Shown: positions 16,123 through 25,568 of the stretch, piece after piece | Layout: every line of letters starts with the position of its first letter | How positions within the stretch are numbered: position 1 is the stretch's first letter | DNA from: Actibacterium ureilyticum | Lineage (GTDB): Bacteria > Pseudomonadota > Alphaproteobacteria > Rhodobacterales > Rhodobacteraceae | Assembly (NCBI RefSeq): GCF_002285435.1 | Contig: NZ_NSBT01000026.1 | Location: 496,001-560,000, forward strand | Direction: 5' to 3' | Length of the DNA: 64,000 nucleotides | The notes under the pieces: model-generated | Told to the model about the DNA's origin: nothing | Databases searched by the model: none | What the model saw: the letters and a program-made list of their open reading frames with translations, nothing else | Made by a program: the position numbers and the translations under genes

Positions 16123-17868
16123 ATGAACCTCTTTACCGAACTGCGCGGGCTGGTGATCGACAGCCTGGATGGGCTGGTGGCCGATGGCGTGCTGCCCGCC
16201 GGGCTGGCCTATGCCAATGTCACGGTCGAGCCGCCGCGCGACGCCGCCCATGGCGACATGGCCACCAATGCCGCGATGGTGCTGGCCAAGCCGGCGGGGA
16301 TGAAACCCCGCGACATCGCCGAGGCGCTGGCCGCCAAGCTGGCCGCCGATCCCCGCATTACGGTGGCCGAGGTCGCAGGCCCCGGCTTTCTGAACCTGCG
16401 CCTGGCGCCCGGCCTGTGGCAGGGGCTGGTCAAGACAGTGCTGGAAACCGGCACCGATTTCGGCCGCTCGGCCATGGGGCAGGGGCAAAAGGTCAATGTC
16501 GAATATGTCTCGGCCAACCCCACCGGCCCGCTGCATGTGGGCCACACGCGCGGCGCGGTCTTTGGCGATGCGCTGGCCAGCCTGCTGGATTACAGCGGCC
16601 ACAAGGTCACGCGCGAATATTACATCAACGATGGCGGCGCCCAGGTCGATGTGCTGGCCCGGTCGGTTTACCTGCGTTACCTGGAAGCCCATGGCGAGGC
16701 GGTGGAGTTTCCCGACGGCACCTATCCCGGCGACTATCTGGTCGCGGTGGGCGCGGCGCTGAAGGACAAGGTGGGCGATGCCTATGTCGGCAAGGGCGAG
16801 CAGTTCTGGCTGACCGAGGTGCGCGATTTCGCCACCGACGCGATGATGGAGCTGATCCGGGCCGACCTGGCCGCGCTGGGGGTCGAGATGGACGTGTTCT
16901 ATAGCGAGAAATCGCTTTACGGCACCGGCCGGATCGAGGCCGCGATCGCCGATCTGGACGCCAAGGGGCTGATCTATCGCGGGACTCTGGAGCCGCCTAA
17001 GGGCAAGACGCCCGAGGATTGGGAGCCGCGCGAGCAGACTCTGTTCAAATCGACCGATTTCGGCGATGACGTGGACCGCCCGATCAAGAAATCGGACGGG
17101 GCCTGGACCTATTTCGCGCCCGATATCGCCTATCACTATGACAAGGTGTCGCGCGGCTTCGACCAGCTGATCGACGTGTTCGGCGCCGATCACGGCGGCT
17201 ATGTCAAGCGGATGAAGGCGGCTGTTTCGGCGCTGAGCGATGGCAAGGTGCCGCTGGATATCAAGCTGACCCAGCTGGTGAAGCTGTGGAAGAACGGCGA
17301 GCCGTTCAAGATGTCGAAACGCGCGGGCAATTTCGTCACCCTGCGCGATGTGGTCGATCAGGTCGGCCCCGATGTCACGCGGTTCCACATGCTGACGCGC
17401 AAGAACGACGCGCCGCTGGATTTCGATTTCGACAAGGTGCTGGATCAGTCCAAGGACAACCCGGTCTATTACGTGCAATACGCCCATGCGCGGGTGTGTT
17501 CGGTGCTGCGCAAGGCGGCCGAGGCCGGGATCGCTGCCGACGACGCCACGCTGGCCGCCGCCGATCTGTCCAAGCTGGACCACGAGGCCGAGCTGGCCGT
17601 GGCGAAAAAGCTGGCCGAATGGCCGCGCCTGGTGGAAATCGCGGCCCGCACGCACGAGCCGCACCGGGTGGCGTTCTATCTGTATGAATTGGCGTCCGAT
17701 CTGCACGGGCTGTGGAACCGGGGCAATGAATTGCCGCAGCTGCGTTTCCTGCAAGAGGGCGACGCCGCCACCAGCCAGTCCAAAATCGCCCTGGCACGTG
17801 CCGTGGCCGTTGTTATTTCCGCTGGTCTTGGTATTCTGGGCGTGACCCCGGTCGAAGAAATGCGCTGA
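16123..17868 (+). CDS. argS: Arginyl-tRNA synthetase
   Basis: 581-residue class I aminoacyl-tRNA synthetase. The HIGH-type motif is [14 protein letters not shown] near residue 135, and the KMSKS-type motif is [12 protein letters not shown] near residue 395. The N-terminal additional domain and C-terminal DALR domain ([13 protein letters not shown] onward) are both present, so it is full length. AGGAAG precedes the ATG. It begins a run of same-strand genes to scpB, with 82 bases to the SPOR gene. The order argS, SPOR, nagZ, scpA, scpB is common in Rhodobacteraceae. Confidence 0.97.
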   Translation: MNLFTELRGLVIDSLDGLVADGVLPAGLAYANVTVEPPRDAAHGDMATNAAMVLAKPAGMKPRDIAEALAAKLAADPRITVAEVAGPGFLNLRLAPGLWQGLVKTVLETGTDFGRSAMGQGQKVNVEYVSANPTGPLHVGHTRGAVFGDALASLLDYSGHKVTREYYINDGGAQVDVLARSVYLRYLEAHGEAVEFPDGTYPGDYLVAVGAALKDKVGDAYVGKGEQFWLTEVRDFATDAMMELIRADLAALGVEMDVFYSEKSLYGTGRIEAAIADLDAKGLIYRGTLEPPKGKTPEDWEPREQTLFKSTDFGDDVDRPIKKSDGAWTYFAPDIAYHYDKVSRGFDQLIDVFGADHGGYVKRMKAAVSALSDGKVPLDIKLTQLVKLWKNGEPFKMSKRAGNFVTLRDVVDQVGPDVTRFHMLTRKNDAPLDFDFDKVLDQSKDNPVYYVQYAHARVCSVLRKAAEAGIAADDATLAAADLSKLDHEAELAVAKKLAEWPRLVEIAARTHEPHRVAFYLYELASDLHGLWNRGNELPQLRFLQEGDAATSQSKIALARAVAVVISAGLGILGVTPVEEMR

Positions 17869-17950
17869 AAAACAGGCGCCATCCGGGGGTTGAGGCAGGC
17901 AAGAGACCCACGGGTGGCGCGATCCACCATATGCGGGCAGTGAGGCAGGT

Positions 17951-18916
17951 ATGGCGGATATCGAATTCGGCGATTACGACGAGGATTATTCTGAAACGAC
18001 AGGCGCTTGGCAGTCGGTGGTCAACTGGACCGGCGCGCTGTGTTCGCTCGCCTTGGTGGGCGGGCTGGCCTATTGGGGCTACGAGCTTCTGGTGCGCGAC
18101 GTGACCGGTGTGCCGGTGGTGCGCGCGCTTGAGGGGCCGATGCGGGTCGCGCCCGACGATCCCGGCGGGCTGCAGGCCGAGCATCAGGGGCTGGCCGTCA
18201 ATGACGTGGCCGCCGGTGGCACCGCCACCCGTCCCGCCGATACCGTGACCTTGGCGCCCCGGCCCATCGACCTGGCCGACGAAGACGCCACGCCGCTTGC
18301 CGCCGAAGTCGCCGAGATGACGCCGGCGGCCGAGGATGAAGCGCCGCCCGCCACAGCGGTGGACCCCGAAACGCTGACCACCACCAGCCTGAGCCAAGAC
18401 ATCACCGCCCCCGATCCGGTGCAGGCTGCTCAGGCGCTGGCCGACACCCTGACCGAGGGGGCAACGCCGCTCAGCCCCGCGCCCGAGCCCGAGGCCGTGG
18501 AAGAGCCCAAGCTGAAGCTGGTGCCCGCATCTGTGCCCGGCGTGAAGCGCTCGCCCCGTCCCACGGTCCGCCCCGAGGGCGATCTGGCCGCGCGCGCCGC
18601 GCTGGCCGCCGTCAATGCCCGGGCCGAGGCCAAGCCCGAGGAAATCGCCGCCACCGCCGTGGCCGCGGGCAGCAATCTGGTGCAGCTGGGCGCCTTTGAC
18701 AGCGCCGAGGTCGCGCGGTCCGAATGGCAGCGCCTGTCGTCGCGATTTGCCAGCTTCCTGCAGGGCAAGCAGCGCGTGGTGCAGCGTGCCGAAAGCGGCG
18801 GGCGCATCTTCTATCGCCTGCGCGCCGCCGGGTTCAGCGATATCGCCGATGCGCGCCAGTTCTGTGCCGCGCTGACCGCCGAACGCGCCGACTGCATCCC
18901 GGTCGTCGCACGATGA
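17951..18916 (+). CDS. SPOR-domain protein
   Basis: 321 residues, single-pass inner-membrane protein. A hydrophobic helix at about residues 30-50 (LCSLALVGGLAYWGYELLV) follows a short acidic cytoplasmic tail. A long Ala/Pro/Glu-rich periplasmic linker covers about 60-240, and the C-terminal 75 residues form a SPOR domain (NLVQLGAFDSAEVARSEWQRL) that binds denuded glycan strands of septal peptidoglycan. Its stop overlaps the ATG of nagZ, a peptidoglycan-recycling gene, consistent with a cell-wall role at division. Confidence 0.9.
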   Translation: MADIEFGDYDEDYSETTGAWQSVVNWTGALCSLALVGGLAYWGYELLVRDVTGVPVVRALEGPMRVAPDDPGGLQAEHQGLAVNDVAAGGTATRPADTVTLAPRPIDLADEDATPLAAEVAEMTPAAEDEAPPATAVDPETLTTTSLSQDITAPDPVQAAQALADTLTEGATPLSPAPEPEAVEEPKLKLVPASVPGVKRSPRPTVRPEGDLAARAALAAVNARAEAKPEEIAATAVAAGSNLVQLGAFDSAEVARSEWQRLSSRFASFLQGKQRVVQRAESGGRIFYRLRAAGFSDIADARQFCAALTAERADCIPVVAR

Positions 18917-19923
18917 GCCTTGGCGCGGGGATCCTGGGCTGTTCCGGCCCCGCGCTCAGCGATGCCGAACGCGGGTTTTTCGCCGAAACCCGCCCCTATG
19001 GCTTTATCCTGTTCGCCCGCAATATCGACACGCCCGACCAGATCCGCCGCCTGTGTGCGGATCTCCGCGACGCCGCAGGCCATGAGGCACCGATCCTGAT
19101 CGATCAGGAAGGGGGGCGCGTGCAGCGCCTGCGCCCGCCGCATTGGCGCGACCACCTGCCGCCGCTGGACCAGATCCGCATTGCCGGCCCTGCGGGCGCG
19201 GCGCGGTCGATGTACCTGCGGTCGCGCCTGATCGCGGCGGAACTGCACGATCTGGGCATCGACGTGAACTGCGCCCCCACCTGCGACGTGGCGCGGGCCG
19301 AAACCCATCCGTTTCTGCTGAACCGCTGCTATGGCGACGATCCGCAGACCGTGGCCAAGATGGCCCGCGCGGTGGTGCAGGGACAGGCCGATGGCGGTGT
19401 CCTGTCGATCATCAAACACATTCCCGGCCACGGCGCGGGGCAGGTGGACAGCCACCTGGAACTGCCCCGGGTCGATCTGCCGCTGGACCAGCTTCAGGCC
19501 ACCGATTTCGCCCCGTTCAAGGCGCTGTCGGACGTGCCCTTCGCCATGACCGCCCACATCGTCTATCCCGCACTGGACCCGGATCGCCCCGCCACGACCT
19601 CGCCCGCCGCCATTGCCGCGATCCGTGATCAGATCGGCTATCCCGGCGCGCTGATGAGCGACGATATCTCGATGCAGGCGCTGTCGGGCAGCATTGCCGA
19701 CCGGTCGCGCGACGCGCTGGCCGCGGGCTGCGACCTGGTCCTGCACTGCAATGGCGACATGGCCGAGATGCGCGATGTCATGGCCGTCAGCGGCACGCTT
19801 CAGGGTGCCGCGCTGGAGCGCGCGCAATCGGCGCTGAACAGCCGCCGCGCGCCGCAACCCGTTGACATCGCCGCGCTGGAAGACGAGCTTGAGGCCCTGT
19901 TGAAAGGGGCCGTGCATGGCTGA
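18913..19923 (+). CDS. nagZ: Beta-N-acetylhexosaminidase (glycoside hydrolase family 3)
   Basis: 336-residue cytoplasmic enzyme that removes N-acetylglucosamine from recycled muropeptides. Family markers are GFILFARNI, DQEGGRVQRL, and the substrate-binding and catalytic His loop KHIPGHGAGQVDSH; the nucleophile Asp sits in MSDDISMQAL. The ATG at 18913 overlaps the SPOR stop as ATGA; the frame is open upstream without homology. The 3' end overlaps scpA by eight bases, so translation is coupled. Confidence 0.95.
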   Translation: MSLGAGILGCSGPALSDAERGFFAETRPYGFILFARNIDTPDQIRRLCADLRDAAGHEAPILIDQEGGRVQRLRPPHWRDHLPPLDQIRIAGPAGAARSMYLRSRLIAAELHDLGIDVNCAPTCDVARAETHPFLLNRCYGDDPQTVAKMARAVVQGQADGGVLSIIKHIPGHGAGQVDSHLELPRVDLPLDQLQATDFAPFKALSDVPFAMTAHIVYPALDPDRPATTSPAAIAAIRDQIGYPGALMSDDISMQALSGSIADRSRDALAAGCDLVLHCNGDMAEMRDVMAVSGTLQGAALERAQSALNSRRAPQPVDIAALEDELEALLKGAVHG

Positions 19924-20704
19924 CGACGTGGCGCAGTTCGAGGAAGACACCGTCGACGCCCGGCTGGCGGCCGAGGCGCTGATCGTCGATGTCGATGGCT
20001 ATGAGGGGCCGCTCGACCTGTTGCTGACCATGGCGCGGACGCAAAAGGTCGACCTGCGCAAGATCTCGGTCCTGCAACTGGCAGAGCAATACCTGGCCTT
20101 TGTCGAAGAGGCCAAGGCGCTGCGGCTGGAACTGGCGGCCGATTACCTGGTGATGGCGGCCTGGCTTGCGTTCCTGAAATCCCGCCTGCTGCTGCCCCCC
20201 GATCCCAGCGACGAGGGCCCGTCGGGCGAGGAACTGGCCGCCCACCTGGCCTTCCAGCTGGAACGGCTTGAGGCGATGCGCAAATGCGCGGCGCAGTTGA
20301 TGGCGCGCGACCAGCTGGGGCGCGATTTCTTCGCCCGGGGCATCCCCGAGGACGTGACCCGCGTGCGCCGCGTGACCTATACCGCGACGCTGCTGGACCT
20401 GATGCAGGGCTACGCCCGCATCCGCACCAAGGACGATTTCCGCCCCTTCGTGATGGACCGCGAAAAGGTCTATACGATGGAACAGGCGCTGGACCGGATG
20501 CGCGGGCTCATTGGCTTTGCGGGCGAGTGGACGACGCTCTCTAGCTATCTGCCCGAGGGGTGGGAAACCGACCCGGTCAAGCGCCGCTCGGCCACCGCCG
20601 CGACCTTTGCCGCCACGCTGGAACTGGTCAAACGCGGCGCGCTGGAACTGCGCCAGGGCGAGACCTTCGCCCCGATCGAGATCCGCCGGAAAGAGGGCGC
20701 ATGA
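19916..20704 (+). CDS. scpA: Segregation and condensation protein A
   Basis: 262-residue kleisin that links the heads of SMC dimers and recruits ScpB for chromosome compaction. The N-terminal kleisin signature DGYEGPLDLLLTMARTQKVDLRKISV is clear, followed by ADYLVMAAWLAFLKSRLLLP; the C-terminal winged helix binds the SMC head. It overlaps nagZ by eight bases and scpB by four. The extra N-terminal 20 acidic residues are usual in alphaproteobacteria. Confidence 0.95.
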   Translation: MADDVAQFEEDTVDARLAAEALIVDVDGYEGPLDLLLTMARTQKVDLRKISVLQLAEQYLAFVEEAKALRLELAADYLVMAAWLAFLKSRLLLPPDPSDEGPSGEELAAHLAFQLERLEAMRKCAAQLMARDQLGRDFFARGIPEDVTRVRRVTYTATLLDLMQGYARIRTKDDFRPFVMDREKVYTMEQALDRMRGLIGFAGEWTTLSSYLPEGWETDPVKRRSATAATFAATLELVKRGALELRQGETFAPIEIRRKEGA

Positions 20705-21339
20705 CCGACGACACAGAAGAGAAAAGCCTGTTCGAAGCCCCGCCCATGGCCGAACAGGAACGCATGGTCGAGGCGATCCTGTTCGCCAGCGCCGAGCCGG
20801 TCACGGTGGCCGAGTTGAACGGCCGGATGCCCCATGGCTGCGACGCGGCCGAGGCGCTGGTCATGTTGCGCAAACGCTATGACGGGCGCGGCGTGCAGGT
20901 GCTGAAGGTGGGCGAGGCCTGGGCGATGCGCACCGCGGGCGACCTGGGCTTCCTGATGCAGAAGGAAACGGTTGAGACCCGAAAACTCAGCCGCGCGGCC
21001 ATCGAAACCCTGGCGATCATCGCCTATCACCAACCCGCCACCCGCGCCGAGATCGAGGAAATCCGCGGCGTATCGGTCAGCCGCGGCACCGTCGACCAGT
21101 TGCTGGAGCTGGAATGGATCCGCTTCGGCCGCCGCCGCATGACCCCGGGCCGCCCGGTGACCTATGTCGTCACCCAAAGCTTCCTGGACCATTTCGGCCT
21201 GGAAAGCGCCCGCGACCTGCCGGGGCTGAAGGAACTGCGCGCCGCCGGCCTGCTGGAAAACCGCCCACCCCCCGGCACGGGGCTGGAGGACGAAGAGGCA
21301 CAGGACGAACAGGACGAGCTGTTCGAGGACGAAAGCTGA
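20701..21339 (+). CDS. scpB: Segregation and condensation protein B
   Basis: 212-residue winged-helix partner of ScpA in the SMC-ScpAB condensin. Diagnostic block: AAIETLAIIAYHQPATRAEIEEIRGVSVSRGTVDQLLE, then GRPVTYVVTQSFLDHFGLES. The C-terminal 35 residues are acidic and likely disordered. The ATG at 20701 forms an ATGA overlap with scpA. Its stop is joined to the next small gene by TGATG. It is the last recognised core gene before the low-GC island. Confidence 0.95.
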   Translation: MTDDTEEKSLFEAPPMAEQERMVEAILFASAEPVTVAELNGRMPHGCDAAEALVMLRKRYDGRGVQVLKVGEAWAMRTAGDLGFLMQKETVETRKLSRAAIETLAIIAYHQPATRAEIEEIRGVSVSRGTVDQLLELEWIRFGRRRMTPGRPVTYVVTQSFLDHFGLESARDLPGLKELRAAGLLENRPPPGTGLEDEEAQDEQDELFEDES

Positions 21340-21539
21340 TGACGCCCGAGCGCCTGATCCGCATGGTGGCCAACCGGTTCCTGAAACGGCTGCTGCGCAA
21401 GGGCATGTCGGCCGGCACAACCCGCATCAGCCCCGCCGAAGACACCCTGACCCAAGCCGAAAAACAACAAGCCCGCCAAGCCCGCCGCATGGCCCGCCGG
21501 GCGCGTCAGGCGCAGAAGCAGGGACGAAGGTTGAAGTAG
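21339..21539 (+). CDS. Small basic protein downstream of scpB
   Basis: 66 residues, strongly basic, with the C-terminal half a Lys/Arg/Gln/Ala helix (QARQARRMARRARQAQKQ). The ATG overlaps the scpB stop as TGATG, and codon use is that of the core genome. It looks like a translationally coupled operon member. The basic helix suggests nucleic-acid or membrane contact, but I do not recognise a family and infer no function. Confidence 0.65.
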   Translation: MTPERLIRMVANRFLKRLLRKGMSAGTTRISPAEDTLTQAEKQQARQARRMARRARQAQKQGRRLK

Positions 21540-21883
21540 GGAGACTCTAAGAACGGCGGATTGCCGACATTCGCTGCAGATCAAATCAATGCCCGAGATG
21601 TGCCGGGTATCTGCCGCCCAAAGCGCAGCCCAGGCGAAGTCGGATAGCTCGAAAAACGGAAGTAGTTGAGGCGACCATACCTACAAATAGTAGAGGTTAG
21701 CTTCCGGCCCATTCCCGGCCACCTTTCTAGGTCGAAGGACCAACGACCTGCTATCGTTCAAAAACTCCAAAACCTTGACCAGTGCTCTTAGCATTGATTA
21801 TGTCCAAGAGCACAGGCGACTTCCACGTCTACGGCAGTGATAAAAGATCGTAAAACATTGAAGCGGACCAGTATCGGGGCAAC
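21540..21883. other. Low-GC leader of the NACHT island, no gene seen
   Basis: 344 bases with no credible protein-coding frame. Composition drops at about 21541 compared with the operon before it. It holds GACATTCGC at 21566-21574, whose inverted copy is at 24185-24193 beyond the NACHT gene. The last 100 bases are AT-rich and presumably hold the NACHT promoter; I cannot place it. The segment AACGGCGGATTGCCGACATT resembles degenerate intergenic sequence seen in other Rhodobacteraceae, which I offer only as an impression. Confidence 0.4.
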
Positions 21884-24172
21884 ATGAAATTCAATTTTTC
21901 AGACAATTATGAATTTGAAGCGTTCGTCAGAAAAGTCGCCGTGGAGTGTTGGGGGGCCAGCGGCTATAGCGGAGCCATTGTTGTCGATGGCAAGGAACGT
22001 GATGGTATCCTCGAAAATGACCATCATATTTATTGCCTTGAGATTACTACATCCAAGAACTCCAAGCATACGCATGATAGCTGCAAGAAGTTAGATGGAT
22101 TGGTGAAGCGTCTACGCGGTAAGCATCCAGACAAGGGTGTTACGGGATGGTACATTACCAGATTTGATCCGACAGGGGACCAGGGGGCAGTTCTTTCGGA
22201 GTTCCAATCCATCGTAAATCATAGGACTTACGATGCATTCTATGCGAACATGATAGATGCAAAAGAATATTTGATTGAGCGTGAGAAGAAACCATTTGGA
22301 AGCATTCGCGGGCCCGAAGACGGTCGGTTCGATGCAAAACTAAGCTACACTCCTACGAAAATCTTGAACACTGTAACGGGTACTTATTTTCACACCGGCT
22401 CGATAGTGAAGCAAATGTCAAAATCGCCGTTTAGGGGGATTCTGGTCGGCGAATATGGTGCTGGAAAGAGCATGGCTCTACGCGATATTTTTCAAAAACT
22501 ATCTCGTCAATACCGGCAGGGAGGCGACTCGCAGTTTCCAGTTTATATCAACCTCAGGGATCACGTTGAACAATATGACCCTGACGAATGTTTGCGCCGG
22601 CACGCTTCAAGCATAGGTATGAAGAAGCCCGAGAATTTGATCCGCGCATGGCGCTCTGGCTTGGTTTATCTTCTTCTCGACGGCTTTGACGAGTTGGCAC
22701 CCCGCATCGCGACAAACTCGCGAAAACGGGCCCAAGACCTGCGCAAATCGGCTATTAATCTTGTGCGCCGCATTGTGGACGAAACACCAGTCGAAGGAAG
22801 CATTCTTCTCGCAGGCAGAAATAATTACTTCGACACAGATCGAGAGCTCCACACCGCTGTAGGCGTGAGAAATAGCTGGAAGCTGTACGAAATTCACGAC
22901 TTGGACAGCGATGATCTTGCTCGCTTTATCGCTGACCACGGATGGGAAGGTGGGGTGCCAGACTGGGTTCCGAAAAAGCCACTTTTGATCTCCTACGTTA
23001 AGCAGAACAATCTAATAGACGAAACTATGGAAGAAGGTGCGAGCCGTACCTTCGACCCTGCGGCCGGGTGGGATTTTCTTGTTGATAAGATATGCGAGCG
23101 GGAGGTTGATCAGGTTTATGTCGCGTTAGAACCGACCGAACTCCGCCAAATATACGGTCGCCTCGCGACGTACGCCCGCCGCAGATCTGATCGTAGAGGG
23201 CCTATGTCTTTTTCAGATTGCCGAAGGGCGTTCGTTGAGATCACGGGCGTTGAGCCGGAAGAAAGAAGCATAACAGCAATTTTGAGGTTACCTGGGCTTT
23301 CTGGTAGCCTGTCTGGTGTTGAAACTTCGGAGCTTGAAAGGGGGTCGAGGTTTTTCGTAGATCCGGATCTCGCTGACTGCTTAAGTGCAGGCGATGTAGA
23401 AACCGCTATCACCATGCCATACGATTACCCAGTTTCCGTACATGAAGGGATATCCCACTCACTTGGAGAACTTGGTCGTAGAGTTGTATTCAACCGCCTT
23501 GGAGATGATGGAAATCGAAAGCTAAGTGAAGCTTTGCGGGTCTTTTCGTCGCAACATTCGGACGGAGCGCGGAATGTATGTTCTGACTTGGCTAGCGTCG
23601 CGTTCTCTAACTCTGCAAAAATCACGGGTGAGATTTTTATAACCAACTCCTACATGACAAATTTGCCCATAGAGGGTGGAGCGGACTTTTCTTCGTTTAC
23701 CTTCGATAGCTGTGGATTTGAGGGCGTGAGCATTGACATTGTTCAACCAAGTGAAATGCCTAACTTCCAAGGATGTCAGATAACTTTGTTGAAGGCACCG
23801 AGCGAAATGGCGGAGATTTCGAATCACATTACATCTCACAATGATGTAGATGCGACCGATTTCTACGACGTGAGCTACGACACGCTGAGAAATGCAGGCG
23901 CCCCCGAGGCTTATTTGGATCTTATTTCTATCATTGATAAAGCTTTTATTCAGTCGACCAAGGGTAGGCAGCTTGGAGCGATGTATCGTGGGCGCCCGGA
24001 AGAGCGTCGCGTTAGTATTTCGACAATCCTCGACACGATGGTGAAACAAGGTTGGATCAGTATTTCGCGACGCGGTGGTGCAGAAATTGTGGTCCCTAAC
24101 ATGTCCCGAGCAGCGGAAGCGAAGGCAATCATTGCGCGCAAGGACTATAATTGTCATCTGATTGCGGCATAG
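21884..24172 (+). CDS. NACHT-family STAND NTPase with predicted nuclease-like N-terminus
   Basis: 762 residues. The central NACHT module is clear: Walker A GEYGAGKS at residues 189-196 and Walker B LLLDGFDEL at 263-271, the NACHT form. Residues 1-140 look like a PD-(D/E)XK nuclease-like domain: RDGI with D40, then the strand HIYCLEITTSK with E53, T55 and K58, then a helix with D65 and K68-K69. Thr in place of the usual Lys of ExK is a caveat. Residues 582-615 contain Phe-rich repeats like pentapeptide repeats, and the last 75 residues suggest a winged helix. Composition is foreign: bases 22021-22080 hold 23 G+C of 60. Bacterial NACHT proteins are known anti-phage effectors, so defence is the likely role. 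It stands alone. Confidence 0.85.
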   Translation: MKFNFSDNYEFEAFVRKVAVECWGASGYSGAIVVDGKERDGILENDHHIYCLEITTSKNSKHTHDSCKKLDGLVKRLRGKHPDKGVTGWYITRFDPTGDQGAVLSEFQSIVNHRTYDAFYANMIDAKEYLIEREKKPFGSIRGPEDGRFDAKLSYTPTKILNTVTGTYFHTGSIVKQMSKSPFRGILVGEYGAGKSMALRDIFQKLSRQYRQGGDSQFPVYINLRDHVEQYDPDECLRRHASSIGMKKPENLIRAWRSGLVYLLLDGFDELAPRIATNSRKRAQDLRKSAINLVRRIVDETPVEGSILLAGRNNYFDTDRELHTAVGVRNSWKLYEIHDLDSDDLARFIADHGWEGGVPDWVPKKPLLISYVKQNNLIDETMEEGASRTFDPAAGWDFLVDKICEREVDQVYVALEPTELRQIYGRLATYARRRSDRRGPMSFSDCRRAFVEITGVEPEERSITAILRLPGLSGSLSGVETSELERGSRFFVDPDLADCLSAGDVETAITMPYDYPVSVHEGISHSLGELGRRVVFNRLGDDGNRKLSEALRVFSSQHSDGARNVCSDLASVAFSNSAKITGEIFITNSYMTNLPIEGGADFSSFTFDSCGFEGVSIDIVQPSEMPNFQGCQITLLKAPSEMAEISNHITSHNDVDATDFYDVSYDTLRNAGAPEAYLDLISIIDKAFIQSTKGRQLGAMYRGRPEERRVSISTILDTMVKQGWISISRRGGAEIVVPNMSRAAEAKAIIARKDYNCHLIAA

Positions 24173-24260
24173 ATAGCGAGGGGCGCGAATGTCCGGTTAG
24201 ACCTAGCTGGAGCGCCCGCAGGCAATCACATTGAATGACCGCTAAGGGCCATCCCCCCAA

Positions 24261-25340
24261 TCACCCCACCCGGAAATGCTTGCTCAGCTTCAGCCCCTGG
24301 CCCTGGTAGTTCGAGGCGATGTCGGTGCCGTAGAGCTGGTCGGGGGTGTCGGACATGGCCTCGTATACCAGCCGGCCCACCACCTGACCGTGTTCCAGCA
24401 CGAAGGGCGCCTCGTGGCAGCGGACTTCCAGCACCCCGCGCGAGCCGGCGCCTCCGGCGGCGTCGAAGCCGAAGCCGGGGTCGAAGAAGCCCGCGTAATG
24501 CACCCGGAATTCGCCCACCATCGCCAGATAGGGCGCCATTTCGGCGGCGCAGTCGGGGGGGATGGCGATGGCCTCGCGGCTGACAAGGATATAGAACGCG
24601 CCGGGGTCCAGGATGATGCGGCCGTCGCTGGTGCGGACCTCCTCCCAGTAATCGGCGGGGGCATAGTGGTTCAGCTTCGACAGGTCCACGACCCCGGTAT
24701 GCCGCTTGGCGCGATAGCCGACCAGATCGCCCCGGGCGGGCTTCAGGTCGACGGAAAAGGCCAGCCCGTCGGAAATCACCGGATCGCCCGACACGATGGG
24801 CGTGCGGGCGTGGACGGCGCGCAGCGCGTCGTCTGACAGAAGCGTCTTGCCCTGGCGGAAGATCACCTGCGTCAGCAGTTGCCCCGGCTGGACGACGACC
24901 GAAAAGCTCTGCGGGCAGAGCTCGGCGTAAAGCGGGCCGTCATACCCTTCGGGGACGCGGTCGAATTCGATGCCCTGATCGGTGATGACCCGCGTCATCA
25001 GGTCGACCCGCCCGATCGAGCTTTTGGCGCTGGCCGCCGCCGTCATGCCCGCGGGCAGGCGCAAACATTCCATCAGCGGCACCAGATAGACGCAGCCCTT
25101 TTCCAGCACCGCGCCACCGGTCAGGGCGATCTGGTGCATGGTCAGCCCGTCCAGCCGGTCGGCCACCGTCGCGCCCTTGCCGGGCAGGAAGGACGCGCGC
25201 ACGCGATAGGCGGTGTCGCTCAGCCGCAAATCGAGCGAGGCAGGCTGGATCTGTTCGTTCAGGATCGGGGACGAGGCCGCAATGCCGCCTTCGGTGATCA
25301 TCGCGCGGATCTGGTGATCGGCCAGCACACCGGTCTTCAT
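24261..25340 (-). CDS. dcd: 2'-deoxycytidine 5'-triphosphate deaminase, long form
   Basis: 359 residues, about twice the size of E. coli Dcd and typical of the alphaproteobacterial form. It deaminates dCTP to dUTP in thymidylate supply. The N-terminal trimeric dUTPase-like unit has QIQPASLDLRLSD, ASAKSSIGRVDL and GPLYAELCPQSF. A second related unit from about residue 185 carries LDPGAFYILVSREAIAIP, GEFRVHYAGFFDPGFG and GRLVYE, so the protein appears to be a tandem duplication. Transcribed toward the NACHT island; the tRNA-Pro gene lies upstream. Confidence 0.92.
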   Translation of the reverse strand: MKTGVLADHQIRAMITEGGIAASSPILNEQIQPASLDLRLSDTAYRVRASFLPGKGATVADRLDGLTMHQIALTGGAVLEKGCVYLVPLMECLRLPAGMTAAASAKSSIGRVDLMTRVITDQGIEFDRVPEGYDGPLYAELCPQSFSVVVQPGQLLTQVIFRQGKTLLSDDALRAVHARTPIVSGDPVISDGLAFSVDLKPARGDLVGYRAKRHTGVVDLSKLNHYAPADYWEEVRTSDGRIILDPGAFYILVSREAIAIPPDCAAEMAPYLAMVGEFRVHYAGFFDPGFGFDAAGGAGSRGVLEVRCHEAPFVLEHGQVVGRLVYEAMSDTPDQLYGTDIASNYQGQGLKLSKHFRVG

Positions 25341-25385
25341 GCGCCTTCTCCCCTGTTGCGCGGGCTTGTTCCACCCGGCGGATAC

Positions 25386-25416
25386 AAAAACACCCGCCCA
25401 GAACCCGGGCGGGCGG
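25386..25416 (-). terminator. Rho-independent terminator after tRNA-Pro
   Basis: On the minus strand, just downstream of the tRNA-Pro CCA end, CCCGCCC and GGGCGGG (25393-25399 with 25407-25413) form a 7-base-pair GC stem with a short loop, followed by TGTTTTTG. On the plus strand the same stem is followed by TTTT, so it may act in both directions. Confidence 0.75.
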
Positions 25417-25425
25417 TTTTGATAC

Positions 25426-25502
25426 TGGTCGGGCTAGCAGGACTCGAACCTGCGACCTTCCGTCCCCCAGACGGACGCGCTACCAGGCTGCGCCATAGCC
25501 CG
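25426..25502 (-). tRNA. tRNA-Pro (anticodon GGG)
   Basis: 77 bases on the minus strand including an encoded CCA end. The acceptor stem CGGGCTA pairs with TAGCCCG, the D arm contains GCGCAGCCTGGTAGCGC, the anticodon stem TCCGT/ACGGA encloses the loop CTGGGGG giving anticodon GGG, and the T arm carries GGTTCGAGTCC. The C1 start of the acceptor stem is characteristic of tRNA-Pro. A terminator follows closely. It lies between dcd and the MerR gene. Confidence 0.97.
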
Positions 25503-25568
25503 ACGTGAGGCGCTTCATACCATGTCTGCGGGCGGGGGCAAGCGCCAATTGGCAGAAGTTTGCGGCGA

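Noticed and set aside
13021-17754. Minus-strand open frame of about 1577 codons across dgt, the antiporter gene and argS
   Set aside because: It is antisense to three well-recognised genes, is very rich in His, Gln and Arg, and has no family motifs. Long antisense frames are expected from codon bias in high-GC DNA.
25426-25502. tRNA-Pro as attachment site for the NACHT island
   Set aside because: The core dcd gene separates them, and I find no copy of the tRNA 3' end at the island borders.
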